Below, in pieces: positions 1 through 8,228 of a DNA stretch of 64,000 nt. This DNA is from Fredinandcohnia onubensis (GTDB taxonomy: Bacteria; Bacillota; Bacilli; Bacillales; Bacillaceae_L): NCBI RefSeq assembly GCF_031181385.1, contig NZ_JAPSKV010000007.1:124001-188000 (forward strand), written 5' to 3'. The notes below the pieces were generated by a model that did no database searches, was not told the origin of the DNA, and worked only from the letters and a program-made list of their open reading frames with translations. How positions within the stretch are numbered: position 1 is the first letter of the stretch; each line of letters begins with the position of its first letter. A program made the position numbers and the translations under genes.

Positions 1-573
1 TAAATAATATTGCTTGTCTATATTCTGTAAGCCTGCTAAGAATATAATGATGTTATAACCTAATCCTTTCCAAATACTCATGATGATCAGAGCTGGCATT
101 GCCCACTGCGGATCCGTTAACCATTTAATCGGTTCGATGCCGAAGAAACTAAGAAAATAGTTCATTAACCCATATTCTGTATGGTAGATCCAGCGCCAAA
201 CGATAGAGACGGCTACTACTGAGGTAACAAATGGAATAAAGTATATAGATCGAAATAAACCCTTTAATTTAATATTTGAGTTTAATAGAATAGCAATTCC
301 AAGTGAAATTAATATAGATAGAGGAACTACACCAAGAACGAAAATAAAGGTGTTTTTGATAGCTACCCAAAATTCCTCATCCTGAAAAATATAGGTGAAA
401 TTAGCAAACCCATATTCTTTTACAACGTCATTAAAGTAGTCATAGTCTGTATAAAAGCTCATTAAAAAGGATTTAATGATCGGATAAAAGTTGAATACAG
501 CTAATATGATAAGTGCGGGTGCTAAGTATAAGAGAGCTTTTAATGTACTAGATAATGTTGGTTTTTGATTCAA
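1..573 (-). CDS. Sugar ABC transporter permease (UgpA/MalF type), N-terminal part
   Basis: This is an inner-membrane permease of the binding-protein-dependent sugar or glycerol-3-phosphate importer class. The frame is open from a TTG start at 571-573, preceded by a GGAGGG ribosome site, and runs off the left edge, giving 191 codons. The translation begins MNQKPTLSS, has a first membrane helix at about residues 12-35, and then the soluble loop and helices typical of MalF/UgpA proteins. The conserved EAA loop would lie beyond the edge. The start lies inside the 3' end of the upstream ATPase gene (26-nt overlap), so the two are translationally coupled. The substrate cannot be told from this part. 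Confidence 0.85.
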   Translation of the reverse strand, partial: MNQKPTLSSTLKALLYLAPALIILAVFNFYPIIKSFLMSFYTDYDYFNDVVKEYGFANFTYIFQDEEFWVAIKNTFIFVLGVVPLSILISLGIAILLNSNIKLKGLFRSIYFIPFVTSVVAVSIVWRWIYHTEYGLMNYFLSFFGIEPIKWLTDPQWAMPALIIMSIWKGLGYNIIIFLAGLQNIDKQYYL

Positions 574-1678
574 CCAAAAGCCCTCCTTGTAACTTATTTA
601 CGTTCAGATTCACTTCAGATTGAGCATCAAATAAATGAAATCTGTTGTTTCGAACGGATAACTCCACATGGTCACCAGGCTGAACCTCAACCTCCGGGCT
701 AACTAATGCTCGGATGGTGTGTTCACCTATAGTTGCACTTAATAATGTATCTCGTCCAATCCGCTCAACCATTTCTACTTTTGCTTTCAGAGAAAAAGTC
801 GCGTTATGATCCGTGATTGTCCAATCTTCGGCACGTACACCTAGAATCATTTTGCTTGATGTAGAAAATTCTGTATTAAAAGGCAGGTCAATTGTAAAAG
901 ACTCGTCCGATTTATCAACCGTAAAAACGGATTGTTCCTGATTATATGAAACTTGAATAATATTAATAGGTGGGCTTCCCATAAACTTTCCAACAAAGGC
1001 ATTGACCGGATGATCATACATTTCTTGTGGTGGACTATACTGCTGATATTTTCCGTCCTTCATTAATAAAATTCTGTCGGAGATGCTCATGGCTTCTTCC
1101 TGGTCATGAGTAACGAAAATCGTTGTTATACCGACTTCCTGCTGTATCCGACGAATTTCTTCACGCATTTCTAAACGTAAGCGTGCGTCTAGATTTGAAA
1201 GAGGCTCATCCAAAAGTAATAATGATGGCTTTTTAACAAGAGCACGTGCTATCGCAACACGTTGTTGCTGTCCACCAGAAAGTTGTTTTGGTTTACGGTC
1301 AAGTAGATGATCAATTTGAACAAGCTTTGCCATTTCAATGGCTCTTTCTTCAGCTTCTTTTTTTGGTATTTTAGTCATTTTTAAAGGAAACATGATATTT
1401 TTAAGCACCGTCATATGTGGATAAAGTGCATAGTTTTGGAAAACCATGCCAATTCCTCGGTTTTCTGGTTCAATGTTATTTACTAATTTATCACCGAAAT
1501 ATAACTCACCCGAAGTTGGCTTATATAAACCTGCTAACATGAATAATGTTGTACTTTTACCGCATCCACTAGGTCCAAGAAGACAAACGAGTTCACCTTC
1601 ATTAATTGTGACATTTAAATTATCAACCGCGGTCACATCATCAAATTTCATGGATATATCTTTTAACTTTAGTTTCAA
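548..1678 (-). CDS. ABC transporter ATP-binding protein, MalK/UgpC/MsmX type
   Basis: This 376-residue ATPase powers a carbohydrate importer, presumably the one whose permease follows it. Walker A (GPSGCGKST) is at about residues 35-43, the Q-loop Gln at 81, the signature LSGGQ at 133-137, Walker B with LLDEP at about 155-159, and the H-loop His at 191. The region after about 235 is the TOBE/OB regulatory fold characteristic of MalK, so this is a full-length CUT1-type ATPase and not a generic ABC subunit. The start is TTG at 1676-1678, behind a GGGGAGG site. Placing the ATPase before the permease is less common than stand-alone MsmX. The substrate is unknown. Confidence 0.9.
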   Translation of the reverse strand: MKLKLKDISMKFDDVTAVDNLNVTINEGELVCLLGPSGCGKSTTLFMLAGLYKPTSGELYFGDKLVNNIEPENRGIGMVFQNYALYPHMTVLKNIMFPLKMTKIPKKEAEERAIEMAKLVQIDHLLDRKPKQLSGGQQQRVAIARALVKKPSLLLLDEPLSNLDARLRLEMREEIRRIQQEVGITTIFVTHDQEEAMSISDRILLMKDGKYQQYSPPQEMYDHPVNAFVGKFMGSPPINIIQVSYNQEQSVFTVDKSDESFTIDLPFNTEFSTSSKMILGVRAEDWTITDHNATFSLKAKVEMVERIGRDTLLSATIGEHTIRALVSPEVEVQPGDHVELSVRNNRFHLFDAQSEVNLNVNKLQGGLLVESKTNII

Positions 1679-2044
1679 GGTGAAACCTCCCCAATAAAAT
1701 GTAATACCAAAGTCAACATTTCCATTTTATAGGTATTTTTTTAATCCCTTGTAAATAATTTGTAAAATAATAGTATGTAATCTTAATATTGCAGCTATTC
1801 AAGATGAGCTAAGTGAACAATAGAATTTGTAAAATACGTGAAAATGCGTGATTTTGTCTGAAGTCGAGCTAACTTCAGACAAGCAAGAGGAGAAACCGCG
1901 AGACTGTGTCTAAAGCCGAGCTAACTTCGTTCGTTGTTTTCCAGTATCCCCTTCGCCCAAAATACAACTTTTGAACATTTAGTGAAATATATTTGACAAT
2001 TTTGTGAACAAGACTAATAATATATAGTAGGAGGATGAGGAAAA
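1679..2044. repeat. Intergenic region with two copies of a 52-bp repeat
   Basis: This gap holds the divergent promoters of the ATPase and the small membrane protein. A repeat beginning GTCTGAAGTCGAGC at 1856 recurs as GTCTAAAGCCGAGC at 1908, exactly 52 bp later. The first copy forms a perfect 9-bp hairpin (GTCTGAAGT/ACTTCAGAC, 1856-1880). A weaker GAGCTAA match lies at 1806. The spacing equals that of the larger arrays near 10.1 and 29.3 kb although the sequence is unrelated. No gene is visible here. Confidence 0.6.
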
Positions 2045-2269
2045 ATGAAATCTACTATGCTTGAGGCTGTTAAGTATTTTGGGGGAACAGTGCTTATTGC
2101 CGGTATCATTATTTTTTGTCTTGGATTTTTCGGAAACGGTTCCAGCATATTAACACCAATTGGAATCGGAACGGTCATGGGAGCAATTTTTGTCTTTTTG
2201 ATGGGGTTATTTTTAATCGCATCTGAAGAAATGTTACTTAAGGCACAAGGCGCAAACAAGATTAAATAA
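2045..2269 (+). CDS. Small two-helix membrane protein
   Basis: This is a 74-residue protein of unknown function with two hydrophobic segments at roughly residues 14-30 and 40-60, a Gly-rich loop between them and a short charged tail. The ribosome site AGGAGG at about 2030-2035 fits the ATG start, and a strong terminator follows directly, so it is a single-gene transcription unit. Nothing in it identifies a family. It lies between the sugar ABC genes and the quinol oxidase operon with no obvious link to either. I am confident that it is a gene but not of its role. Confidence 0.7.
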   Translation: MKSTMLEAVKYFGGTVLIAGIIIFCLGFFGNGSSILTPIGIGTVMGAIFVFLMGLFLIASEEMLLKAQGANKIK

Positions 2270-2289
2270 AAACAATTAATTATTTATAG

Positions 2290-2318
2290 GCTTAGCCATT
2301 CATTTGGCTAAGCTTTTT
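2290..2318 (+). terminator. Rho-independent terminator of the small membrane protein gene
   Basis: GCTTAGCCA pairs with TGGCTAAGC over a 6-nt loop and is followed by TTTTT. Confidence 0.85.
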
Positions 2319-2344
2319 ATTTTGCCTCGAATTATGTCTAAATA

Positions 2345-2375
2345 CAAAAAAAGAGTGCCTATAAAAGACACTCTT
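2345..2375 (-). terminator. Terminator of the qox operon
   Basis: On the minus strand AAGAGTG pairs with CACTCTT and is followed by a T-run (the A-run at 2345-2350). It lies just past the qoxD stop codon. Confidence 0.8.
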
Positions 2376-2382
2376 ACTTTTA

Positions 2383-2664
2383 TTACATATCCCAAAGAAG
2401 CAGGAATAATGTACCGAATATTGTAATTAACGCTATAAAAATCATGAAGTATACATTTGCGTAGATTGCCCATTTATCCTTTGATTCACCAGCATGCATG
2501 AATACAATTAGTTGCAGCAATGCTTGCACAAATGCTGTTATAATCAGAATTGTTATGCCTGCCGTAAAGGATAAATCTAGGAAGTACACCGAAAGAGCAA
2601 TAACCGTAAGAACTAATGAAAATACGAAGCCCATGACTTGTTTTGCTGGAAATAGTTCTCTCAT
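2383..2664 (-). CDS. qoxD: Cytochrome aa3 quinol oxidase subunit IV (QoxD)
   Basis: This 93-residue subunit has three membrane helices (about 8-28, 34-55 and 69-90) and is the last gene of the quinol oxidase operon. Subunit IV of A-type quinol oxidases is a small non-catalytic membrane protein that stabilises the CuB site and assembly. The HAGES/KDKW loop between the second and third helices is typical of CyoD/QoxD proteins. It follows qoxC by one base, with an AAAGGA ribosome site inside the end of qoxC, so it is translationally coupled. Confidence 0.9.
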   Translation of the reverse strand: MRELFPAKQVMGFVFSLVLTVIALSVYFLDLSFTAGITILIITAFVQALLQLIVFMHAGESKDKWAIYANVYFMIFIALITIFGTLFLLLWDM

Positions 2665-2665
2665 A

Positions 2666-3262
2666 TTACATCATTCCTTTCAAGTAGATGAAGCTGAAGA
2701 TGAAGATCCAGACTACATCTAGGAAGTGCCAATACAATGAAAAGATAAACGATTTACCAGCAGTTTGAGCTGTTAAGCCTCTTTTTCTTATTTGAAGAAT
2801 AATCATAACTCCCCAAAATAAACCAAATGTTACGTGAAGTCCATGTGTTCCTAATGTTGTTAATAACATCGCTGTAAACGCGCTTGTTTGTAGTCCAGCT
2901 CCGACGTGGACATAGTGAACAAACTCATAGATTTCAACACCTAGGAAGGTTAAACCTAGAAGCAATGTTACTACGAAAAATCCGATCATTGCTTTTTGTC
3001 TGCCAAGGCGCATCGCATGAACCGCAAGACCAATTGTAAAACTACTTGTTAATAGTAGAAATGTTTCAATTAACACAGGTGTGATTTCAAAAATCTCTGC
3101 ACCTGATGGACCACTGCCTACGCGGTTCTCTAATGTAAAATATGATGTAAACAAGGTTGCGAAAAGCATGATTTCGGCACCAAGAAAAATCCAGAAACCA
3201 AAAATATTTAACTCATTTTCGTGTGTACTATATTCAAGAGGTTGCGAGTGATCTAGTTTCAT
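2666..3262 (-). CDS. qoxC: Cytochrome aa3 quinol oxidase subunit III (QoxC)
   Basis: This 198-residue integral membrane protein with about five helices matches subunit III of haem-copper oxidases in length and pattern. It has the NIFGFWIFLGAE start of helix I, the THGLHVTFGLFWG segment, and the YWHFLDVVWIFIF end. It has the five-helix length of quinol oxidases rather than the seven helices of mitochondrial subunit III. Its ATG overlaps the qoxB stop by 4 nt, which implies coupling. It carries no metal centre and supports proton uptake and stability of the catalytic subunit. Confidence 0.95.
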   Translation of the reverse strand: MKLDHSQPLEYSTHENELNIFGFWIFLGAEIMLFATLFTSYFTLENRVGSGPSGAEIFEITPVLIETFLLLTSSFTIGLAVHAMRLGRQKAMIGFFVVTLLLGLTFLGVEIYEFVHYVHVGAGLQTSAFTAMLLTTLGTHGLHVTFGLFWGVMIILQIRKRGLTAQTAGKSFIFSLYWHFLDVVWIFIFSFIYLKGMM

Positions 3263-5208
3263 AACTTAGCACCTCCTAATTTTTCTTCTGTTTCTTTTAC
3301 TTCTTCAGCAGAAATATATCGTCCATGATCTTGTTCAAATGAACGGTATGCCATACATACAAAGATACCAATTGTTGAAATAATCAACAGTGTCCACATT
3401 GCAAATACGAACGAGAAGCCCCATACAAAGAAAATACTACTCATGATAAATGGAACACCACTATTGTTCGGCATGTGAATCTTTTCAATTTTACCTGGGA
3501 AGAGCTTGTGTTTTTTCTTCTTATCATCCCAGAATGGCTCACTTGAGTTCACACTTGGTGTAAGTGCAAAGTTGTACTCAGGAACTGGGGTATGTGTTGC
3601 CCACTCTAAAGTACGTGCGTCCCATGGGTCGCTTCCAATATCTCTAGATGCATAGCGGATACTGTAGTAAATGTTATACACAATTAAAACAAAACCAATC
3701 GCCATGATACCCGCACCAATGAATGAAATCATGTTCAATGGACCAAAACCTGTCGATTCAGAGTATGTGTACATACGACGAGCCTGACCGTCTAATCCAG
3801 TGATGTACATTGGGAAGAATGCTAAAACAAATCCGATTGCTAATGACCAGAATGTCCATTTTCCAATTCGTTCACTTAACATAAAGCCAAACATTTTTGG
3901 CCAATAATATGTGAGTGCAGCAAGCATTGCGAATACTACACCAGGAATAATTGTGTTATGGAAATGTGCCACTAGGAACATTGTATTGTGATACTGATAG
4001 TCTGCTGCTGACATCGCAAGCATTACCCCGGTTACCCCACCGATTGTGAATAGTGGAATAAATCCAATTGAGTAAAGCATCGGTACTGTCATACGGATTT
4101 TACCTTTCCATAATGTAAACAGCCAGTTAAAGATTTTCACACCAGTTGGAACCGCAATCGCCATTGTTGTAATTGAGAAGAAACTGTTTGATGCTGCCCC
4201 TTGCCCCATTGTAAAGAAATGGTGCGCCCAAACTAGACATGAAAGAACTGAGATAATAACCATTGAACCAACCATTGATTTGTAACCATATAGGTTTCTT
4301 CCTGAGAAGGTTGAAATGATCTCACTGTAGATACCAAACGCAGGTAGGATTAAAATATAAACTTCAGGATGTCCCCATACCCAGAATAGGTTTGCCCAAA
4401 GCATATCCATTCCACCGTTTGTACTTGCAAAGAAATGTGTTCCAAATAGACGGTCCATTGTACCCATTGCTAGTGCAACTGTTAATACAGGGAAAACTGT
4501 TACGATAATTAAGTTAGCAATTAAAGTAGACCATGTGAACATTGGCATTTTCATTAACGTCATACCAGGTGCTCTCATTTTAAGAATTGTGGTAATCATA
4601 TTGATACCAGTCATCAATGTACCAAGGCCCGAAATTTGTAACGAAAGCATATAATAGTTCGTTCCAACTGATTTACTGAACTCATTACCAGCAAGTGGGA
4701 AGTATGATGTCCAACCTGCATCAGGTGATCCCCCAATTACAAAGGAGATATTAAATAGCATTGCCCCCATAAAGAAGAGCCAGAAGCTAATCGCATTTAA
4801 GCGTGGAAATGCTACGTCGCGCGCACCAATTTGCAGTGGTACAACATAGTTCATGAATCCTATGATAAACGGCATCGCCATGAACATGATCATGACAACA
4901 CCATGCGTTGTAAAAATTTCATTATAGTGCTGCGCATCTAATAGCTTCGCTTCAGGTGAAGCTAGCTGTGCACGCATCATAATCGCATCTACCCCACCGC
5001 GGAACAGCATGATCAATGCGGAGATTAAATACATAATACCAATTCGTTTGTGGTCAACGGTTGTTAACCATTCACGCCATAGATAACCCCATTTTTTAAA
5101 ATAGGTTAAACCGGCGATAATTCCAATTACCGTAAGTCCGATTGCGACCATTGCTGCATAGATGGCGGGACTTGGATGTGGTATGGCAAAACGTTCGAAG
5201 AATTCCAT
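3259..5208 (-). CDS. qoxB: Cytochrome aa3 quinol oxidase subunit I (QoxB), catalytic
   Basis: This is the catalytic haem-copper subunit, which oxidises menaquinol and reduces O2 to water while pumping protons. At 649 residues it has the usual QoxB length. Visible landmarks are TTHGVVMIMFMA (low-spin haem His), WGHPEVY (CuB His and the cross-linked Tyr), AHHFF (CuB His pair) and VAHFHN (high- and low-spin haem ligands). The residue after HFH is Asn, as in CyoB-type oxidases, where B. subtilis QoxB has Tyr as far as I recall. About fourteen to fifteen helices are expected. The ATG has an AAAGGAG site. About 280 bp separate it from qoxA, and this spacer contains a dispersed repeat, unusual inside an oxidase operon. 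Confidence 0.95.
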   Translation of the reverse strand: MEFFERFAIPHPSPAIYAAMVAIGLTVIGIIAGLTYFKKWGYLWREWLTTVDHKRIGIMYLISALIMLFRGGVDAIMMRAQLASPEAKLLDAQHYNEIFTTHGVVMIMFMAMPFIIGFMNYVVPLQIGARDVAFPRLNAISFWLFFMGAMLFNISFVIGGSPDAGWTSYFPLAGNEFSKSVGTNYYMLSLQISGLGTLMTGINMITTILKMRAPGMTLMKMPMFTWSTLIANLIIVTVFPVLTVALAMGTMDRLFGTHFFASTNGGMDMLWANLFWVWGHPEVYILILPAFGIYSEIISTFSGRNLYGYKSMVGSMVIISVLSCLVWAHHFFTMGQGAASNSFFSITTMAIAVPTGVKIFNWLFTLWKGKIRMTVPMLYSIGFIPLFTIGGVTGVMLAMSAADYQYHNTMFLVAHFHNTIIPGVVFAMLAALTYYWPKMFGFMLSERIGKWTFWSLAIGFVLAFFPMYITGLDGQARRMYTYSESTGFGPLNMISFIGAGIMAIGFVLIVYNIYYSIRYASRDIGSDPWDARTLEWATHTPVPEYNFALTPSVNSSEPFWDDKKKKHKLFPGKIEKIHMPNNSGVPFIMSSIFFVWGFSFVFAMWTLLIISTIGIFVCMAYRSFEQDHGRYISAEEVKETEEKLGGAKL

Positions 5209-5242
5209 CCGTTGTTACTCCTTTCAAATGAAGATGATGGTT

Positions 5243-5437
5243 AAAAAGTCCGGTGAATATGACACTTCGAATTTCTGTGTTGGCTTGCTTTTCCGTTCCT
5301 CACGTATTCACTGCATACGCTCCGGTACTCAAAGCTGCGCCGCCTTGAAATTTCGACGCACAGGACGTGCTAGTGTCGACAATGCCACAGGACGTGGCGT
5401 TTTTGTCGACGCGGTCCTCTTCATCCTCCTTTTTAAA
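5243..5437 (+). repeat. Dispersed structured repeat, copy 1 (inside the qoxA-qoxB spacer)
   Basis: About 195 bp here match, in opposite orientation, 43606-43776, with few substitutions. Copy 1 has an extra 27 bp (GACGTGCTAGTGTCGAC and flank) that looks like an internal duplication. Both copies keep pairable arms: TCGAAATTTC with GAAATTCGA, and inside these CGTAT with ATACG over a 7-nt loop. The element is richer in G+C than its surroundings. Read in the operon direction it begins with AAAAAGGAGG. It separates qoxA from qoxB, so it may set subunit ratio or mRNA stability. Its origin is unknown. Confidence 0.75.
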
Positions 5438-5488
5438 CTCCTATCTGAAGTTAAATTCGGCGTTCAAGTTATATCTGTTAAATGTTTA

Positions 5489-6403
5489 TTAATGATTGTT
5501 ATGTTCTGTTTGACCTTCGTGCTCTGTATGCTCATCCTCATGGACCTCATGACCTTCTTCTGTATTATCTGATCCATGGTTATGCTCAGGCGGTGGTGCG
5601 AACTCTAAGTGAGTTCCGATGAAAGTCATTTGACCAAGATGTCCTGGTTCTAAAATCTCCTCAAACTTATCTTCAGTGAGAGGTTTCGCAGTTTCTTTAA
5701 CCTCATCTACCCATTCTTCAAAATCCTTTGGAGATACGGCATTTACACTAAACGTATTTTCGGCAAATCCTTTACCACTAAAGTTTGCGTTTCGTCCCAT
5801 TAATTCACCTTTTTCATCAGCTGCAAGATGCAAAGTCGTTATCATGTCGGCCATAGCATACTTTTGTCCACCAAGTTGCGGAATCCAAAAGCTTGTGATT
5901 GGTCCGTATGAATAAAGTCTGAATTCAAGTGGACGATCGGTTGGGATGTATAGATAATTGACTGTTTCAATATCCTCTTCAGGGTAGCTAAAATGCCATT
6001 TCCAATCGGAAGATGATGCATAGATAACCAACGGCTCTTGATCTTCATATCCTTGCGGAGCTGACTCGACAATGTAGTTACTTTGAACCGATACAACTGA
6101 AAGATAGCCCACAATTAAGACTGGAATTCCAATACAAATCGCTTCAACCCAGGGATTTCCTTCAATATGTGGTGGCTCATAATCCTCTGGCATTTTTGAA
6201 GCTCGATATTTTACAAGCATATAAACTAACAATACGAAAACGACAATAACTACAACTGCCATGATTCCAATGGAAAGTAAGATATCATGGGCTTGCCTCT
6301 CGGCTTGTGGACCTTTTGGATCAAGAACCATTACTGGTTCACAGCCTGCAAGCACTGTGGCAATAGTAATAACCATCGATAAGAAAAACCATTTGATTTT
6401 CAT
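5489..6403 (-). CDS. qoxA: Cytochrome aa3 quinol oxidase subunit II (QoxA), lipoprotein
   Basis: This 304-residue subunit II has a lipoprotein signal (hydrophobic residues 5-18 and lipobox LAGC with Cys20), two membrane helices at about 43-67 and 90-110, and a cupredoxin domain outside. The cupredoxin has no CxxxC CuA motif, so it is a quinol oxidase and not a cytochrome c oxidase subunit. The LDPKGPQAERQ segment after the lipid anchor is characteristic of QoxA. The last 35 or so residues are very rich in His and Glu (PPPEHNH onward), which looks metal-binding and is not needed for the fold. The promoter region holds a Rex-like operator and an Fnr-type box. Confidence 0.93.
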   Translation of the reverse strand: MKIKWFFLSMVITIATVLAGCEPVMVLDPKGPQAERQAHDILLSIGIMAVVVIVVFVLLVYMLVKYRASKMPEDYEPPHIEGNPWVEAICIGIPVLIVGYLSVVSVQSNYIVESAPQGYEDQEPLVIYASSSDWKWHFSYPEEDIETVNYLYIPTDRPLEFRLYSYGPITSFWIPQLGGQKYAMADMITTLHLAADEKGELMGRNANFSGKGFAENTFSVNAVSPKDFEEWVDEVKETAKPLTEDKFEEILEPGHLGQMTFIGTHLEFAPPPEHNHGSDNTEEGHEVHEDEHTEHEGQTEHNNH

Positions 6404-6462
6404 AAGTGTACTCCTTTCCGAATGGATGCTCTTTATTCACAACTATGTGGCTTGTGACGAAT

Positions 6463-6480
6463 TTGTGTACAACTTCACAA
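6463..6480. promoter_or_regulatory. Probable Rex operator upstream of qoxA
   Basis: TTGTGTACAACTTCACAA keeps the TTGTG-N8-CACAA layout of Rex sites (consensus TTGTGAAN4TTCACAA) with one deviation in the arms. It lies about 60 bp before the qoxA start. Rex is the NADH/NAD-sensing repressor of respiratory and fermentative genes in Bacillus. Binding is inferred. Confidence 0.55.
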
Positions 6481-6684
6481 AGTTGTCAAAAAATTTTTAG
6501 CTACTTGTTTTTTTCGTAATATCTTGAAAAAATTGAAGCTAAATTTTATTTCGCAAAATTATTTTTTAAAGCTTATCACTGTGTAAATGATGATAACATG
6601 CGAGATATTAAAAAGTTGTTACAGAAAAGGGAAGGAAGTATTTGTAAAAAAGAATTATCTTAACATAAATGCCTCAAACCTTGA

Positions 6685-6700
6685 TGTGACGCAAATCACA
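6685..6700. promoter_or_regulatory. Fnr/Crp-type box between qoxA and the vanW-type gene
   Basis: TGTGACGCAAATCACA is a perfect TGTGA-N6-TCACA palindrome. The Bacillus Fnr consensus has TA in the centre, and here it is CA. It lies about 280 bp from qoxA and 135 bp from the vanW-type gene, so the target is uncertain. The rest of the 430-bp gap (6404-6835) is AT-rich promoter DNA without a gene. Confidence 0.5.
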
Positions 6701-6835
6701 GCATTTTTTTGAATTTGAACAATTTGTTACAAATTATAAAACGAAAAAAGTTCTCCTATTATTAATGGAATTTGAAGGAACCATCCATACTATAAAAAAA
6801 GAGTTTCAAAAAGGTGGTGGGGGACACTGAAAATA

Positions 6836-7711
6836 TTGTGGGCACTGATGCTTTTCCTTTCTATACAACAATTCCATCCTCAGGATAATCTTTATATAAC
6901 CTATAAAGGAGAACCGATCGCTACTGTAAATCGAGCTGAATACTCAGTACCATTGATTGGAGTTCCCACCTTGAATTTCAAAAAATATACGGACTTTCTT
7001 ACCTATTTAGAGGAACAAGTATACGAAGAGCCCAAGGATGCAAAGATTGGCAAATCGAATGAAATTATTAAAGAACAAGTAGGAGTGAAATTAGATAAAG
7101 ATAAATTCTCAAGGTTATTCTATTCTAGTTTTTTTGGTAAGGCAGATTACCTTGAAGTACCCATTCAACGAATTTATCCACGTGTAGATAGTGAACTATT
7201 ATCAACCATTCGGGTAAAACAGATTGGACAGTATGTCACGCATTTTAACTCTTCCAATAAAGAGCGTTCCACTAATATTGCTCTTTCAGCAGCAGCAATC
7301 GACAGCTATGTTCTTTTTCAAAATGAAACCTTTTCTTTTAATACAGTTGTTGGAAAACGAACCGCTGCCAGAGGATATCAGCCTGCGCCTGAAATCATTC
7401 GAGGTGAACTAATTGAAGGAATCGGGGGTGGCATATGCCAGACTTCCTCCACTCTCTTCAATGCCGTTGATCGTGCAGGTGTTAAAATTGTTAAGCGCTA
7501 CTCCCATAGCAAACGTGTTGGCTATGTACCACCTGGGCGCGATGCAACTGTGAGTTGGTATGGACCTGACTTTCTTTTTAAAAATACATTTAATCAGCCA
7601 ATTTTAATTCGTGCAAAGGTTTATGGAGGGACACTTATCGTAACCGTTTATTCATCTGAGGATATCAATTTTACCCCTCGAAAGATTGTACCTAAAACAA
7701 AAACGGAATAG
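6836..7711 (+). CDS. VanW family protein
   Basis: This 291-residue protein contains the VanW core at about residues 130-235, with the landmark segments NETFSFNTVVG, GGGICQTSSTLFNA and the PPGRDATV-WYGPD region. VanW proteins occur in vancomycin-resistance clusters and more widely in Firmicutes near cell-envelope genes, and their biochemical role is not established. The N-terminus is hydrophobic (residues 1-12) and may be a signal or anchor, so an extracytoplasmic location is likely. The start used is TTG at 6836 behind GGTGGGGGA. There are no resistance genes nearby, so it should not be read as glycopeptide resistance. Confidence 0.85.
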   Translation: MWALMLFLSIQQFHPQDNLYITYKGEPIATVNRAEYSVPLIGVPTLNFKKYTDFLTYLEEQVYEEPKDAKIGKSNEIIKEQVGVKLDKDKFSRLFYSSFFGKADYLEVPIQRIYPRVDSELLSTIRVKQIGQYVTHFNSSNKERSTNIALSAAAIDSYVLFQNETFSFNTVVGKRTAARGYQPAPEIIRGELIEGIGGGICQTSSTLFNAVDRAGVKIVKRYSHSKRVGYVPPGRDATVSWYGPDFLFKNTFNQPILIRAKVYGGTLIVTVYSSEDINFTPRKIVPKTKTE

Positions 7712-7847
7712 ATATTGATTATAGAAAACTAATTCTACACCTTTATAAGTCTGGGTGAATATATTAGAAATGGGCTAAAGAATATAAAAAACATTTATAT
7801 ACTCTCATTGACCCTATAATATCTGAATATAGTTATGGGGGGAGTTC

Positions 7848-8228
7848 ATGAATAAGGAGAAAAGGTCTGCTGTTATCACCGCTGCAACTGAAGTAAGTCA
7901 GAACAACTCGAACTCGTCTCCGGGAAATTTTGAATATAAACCACCAAACAATAGCGGAACAATCCTAGGAATAATTGGGGGGGTATTATCTGCCACCGGT
8001 GACGCTTTAGCAACGATCGGAGCAATCATTCAACTAAATACAGATACTTCTGTTGATTTTCAATCTCAAGTACACGATTATCACTCAGAACAAGATAAGA
8101 AGAAGATGCAGGAAGAAATTGATAATCTTCAAGAAAAAGTGAAACAGCTTGAGGAACTCATTAAAAATAACCAAAACCAAAATCAAAACCAAAATCAAAG
8201 AAAAAAAAGAAAGAGAGACCAAACATGA
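7848..8228 (+). CDS. Small protein with a Gly-rich hydrophobic segment, coiled coil and NQ repeats
   Basis: This 126-residue protein of unknown function starts at an ATG with a GGGGGGAG ribosome site. It has three parts: a polar Asn/Ser-rich start, a Gly/Ala-rich hydrophobic stretch at about 38-64 (GIIGGVLSATGDALATIGA), and a coiled coil at about 80-108. It ends in a run of Asn-Gln dipeptides followed by a Lys/Arg-rich tail. The stop codon abuts the convergent flavin reductase gene. The NQ run is encoded by a near-perfect AACCAA repeat and may vary in length between strains. I recognise no family; a membrane-associated or secreted role is a guess. Confidence 0.6.
   Translation: MNKEKRSAVITAATEVSQNNSNSSPGNFEYKPPNNSGTILGIIGGVLSATGDALATIGAIIQLNTDTSVDFQSQVHDYHSEQDKKKMQEEIDNLQEKVKQLEELIKNNQNQNQNQNQRKKRKRDQT

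Noticed and set aside
2014-2259. Minus-strand frame opposite the small membrane protein gene
   Set aside because: Antisense shadow of 2045-2269, without ribosome site; the plus-strand gene has an AGGAGG site and a terminator.
5162-5572. Plus-strand frame of 136 codons across the qoxB start and the dispersed repeat
   Set aside because: It overlaps qoxB and qoxA ends, has no ribosome site, and its middle is the repeat shared with 43606-43776, where the matching frame also lacks a start. Low stop density comes from the G+C-rich repeat.
5489-6403. Cytochrome c oxidase subunit II (CtaC)
   Set aside because: No CuA CxxxC motif and no haem c CXXCH; the N-terminal LDPKGPQ segment and length fit QoxA.
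6836-7711. Vancomycin resistance gene
   Set aside because: VanW homologues are common outside resistance clusters, and vanHAX or vanRS genes are absent.
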